Assembly: GCA_020433785.1 (NCBI GenBank)
Contig: JAGRCC010000292.1
Location: 1-15,106, forward strand
Length of the DNA stretch: 15,106 bases
From: Anaerolineae bacterium
GTDB taxonomy: Bacteria > Chloroflexota > Anaerolineae > 4572-78 > J111
Direction of reading: 5' to 3'
The position numbers and the translations under genes were made by a program. The notes under the pieces are model-generated. The model did no database searches, had not been told where the DNA came from, and saw nothing but the letters and a program-made list of their open reading frames with translations. Below, piece by piece: positions 14,475-15,106 of this stretch; the stretch's first letter is position 1; the number at the start of each line of letters is the position of its first letter.

Positions 14475-15106
14475 TCATCTGACGGCCTGGCTCATCTTTT
14501 GGGGGTTCTTAAACACGATTGACCCTTCGTGATAATCAACCTCAATGATATCGCCCTCGCGGAATTTACCGGACAGCAGCTGCATCGCTAGTGGATCTTG
14601 AAGTTCGCGCTGGATAGCTCTTTTGAGCGGTCTGGCCCCAAAGGTGGGATCATAGCCCACTTCGGCCAGATGCTGTTTGGCTGCCTCGGTTAACACGAGC
14701 GTTAGTTTGCGCTCCGCTAACAGTTTGCGCAGATTGGCCAACTGAATTTCCACGATTCTGACCAAATCTTCGCGGGTCAGGCGATGGAAGGTGATAATGT
14801 CATCGATCCGGTTTAAGAACTCCGGCCGGAAATGCTGGCGGAGGGCTTCCATTACTTTAGGTTCAGCCGCTTCAGCGCCCAATTCCATAATGTAGTGACT
14901 GCCAATGTTACTGGTCATGATAACCAGCGTATTCTTGAAATTGACGACCCGTCCCTGTCCGTCGGTCAGCCGACCATCATCCAACAGTTGCAGCAACGTG
15001 TTGAAAACTTCCGGATGCGCCTTTTCGATCTCATCGAATAGAACGACACTGTACGGATGACGCCGGACCGCTTCGGTCAATTGGCCGCCTTCATCATAGC
15101 CGATGT
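14475..15106 (-). CDS. clpB: ATP-dependent chaperone ClpB, C-terminal part
   Basis: The gene enters from beyond the right edge, so only about the last 210 residues are present. The frame continues from the edge as [20 protein letters not shown], the substrate-pore and helix region of the second AAA+ domain. Then come Walker [12 protein letters not shown], sensor 1 [10 protein letters not shown], the arginine-finger region [13 protein letters not shown], and sensor 2 [18 protein letters not shown]. The order and spacing match ClpB, and the position beside hsp20 genes supports it, though ClpC/ClpA share parts of this region. ClpB is a cytoplasmic hexameric disaggregase that extracts proteins from aggregates with DnaK; Hsp20 coating makes aggregates easier to process. 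The stop is followed by a strong terminator. Confidence 0.93.
   Translation of the reverse strand, partial: IGYDEGGQLTEAVRRHPYSVVLFDEIEKAHPEVFNTLLQLLDDGRLTDGQGRVVNFKNTLVIMTSNIGSHYIMELGAEAAEPKVMEALRQHFRPEFLNRIDDIITFHRLTREDLVRIVEIQLANLRKLLAERKLTLVLTEAAKQHLAEVGYDPTFGARPLKRAIQRELQDPLAMQLLSGKFREGDIIEVDYHEGSIVFKNPQKMSQAVR

Overview
The window looks like chromosomal DNA from an uncultured or little-studied bacterium of the phylum Chloroflexota (Anaerolineae/Caldilineae-like). This is inferred from family content: a very long MalT-type LuxR regulator with the N-terminus typical of that phylum, a 73-residue orphan protein of a type I associate with Chloroflexota, several lipoproteins, paired Hsp20 genes beside clpB, frequent GTG starts and scattered short palindromic repeats. 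There is no rRNA, tRNA, CRISPR array, transposase or phage gene.

Region 1 (1-800): a lone class I SAM-dependent methyltransferase on the plus strand, meeting the next operon tail to tail.

Region 2 (826-6431, minus strand): a four-gene operon. In transcription order it encodes an imelysin (IrpA/M75) lipoprotein with an intact GxHxxE motif, a di-heme DUF1111-type oxidoreductase lipoprotein with two CxxCH motifs, a second imelysin lipoprotein lacking the motif histidine, and a membrane protein homologous over its whole length to vitamin K-dependent gamma-glutamyl carboxylase (HTTM family). The last gene is split by a one-base frameshift at 1594. The first three products should be lipid-anchored outside the cytoplasmic membrane and the fourth embedded in it, which suggests one extracytoplasmic machine linked to iron and redox chemistry. 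An 18-bp perfect hairpin sits where the ribosome binding site of the di-heme gene should be.

Region 3 (6432-10338): a divergent intergenic region, then a P-loop kinase-like protein and, 18 bases later, a 972-residue MalT-like STAND ATPase/LuxR regulator. The regulator carries two in-frame insertions that look like intergenic repeat DNA absorbed into the coding sequence.

Region 4 (10339-12925): the 73-residue orphan protein, a convergent fused membrane/spermidine-synthase-like protein, and two overlapping small genes that are clear tandem paralogues of unknown function.

Region 5 (12926-15106): two strong hairpin terminators, a minus-strand pair of Hsp20 chaperone genes with a repeated ACACTC/GAGTGT element upstream that is a candidate heat-shock operator, another short repeat, a terminator, and the 3' part of clpB running off the end. 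Hsp20 holdases and the ClpB disaggregase are functional partners, so this end is a protein-quality-control cluster.
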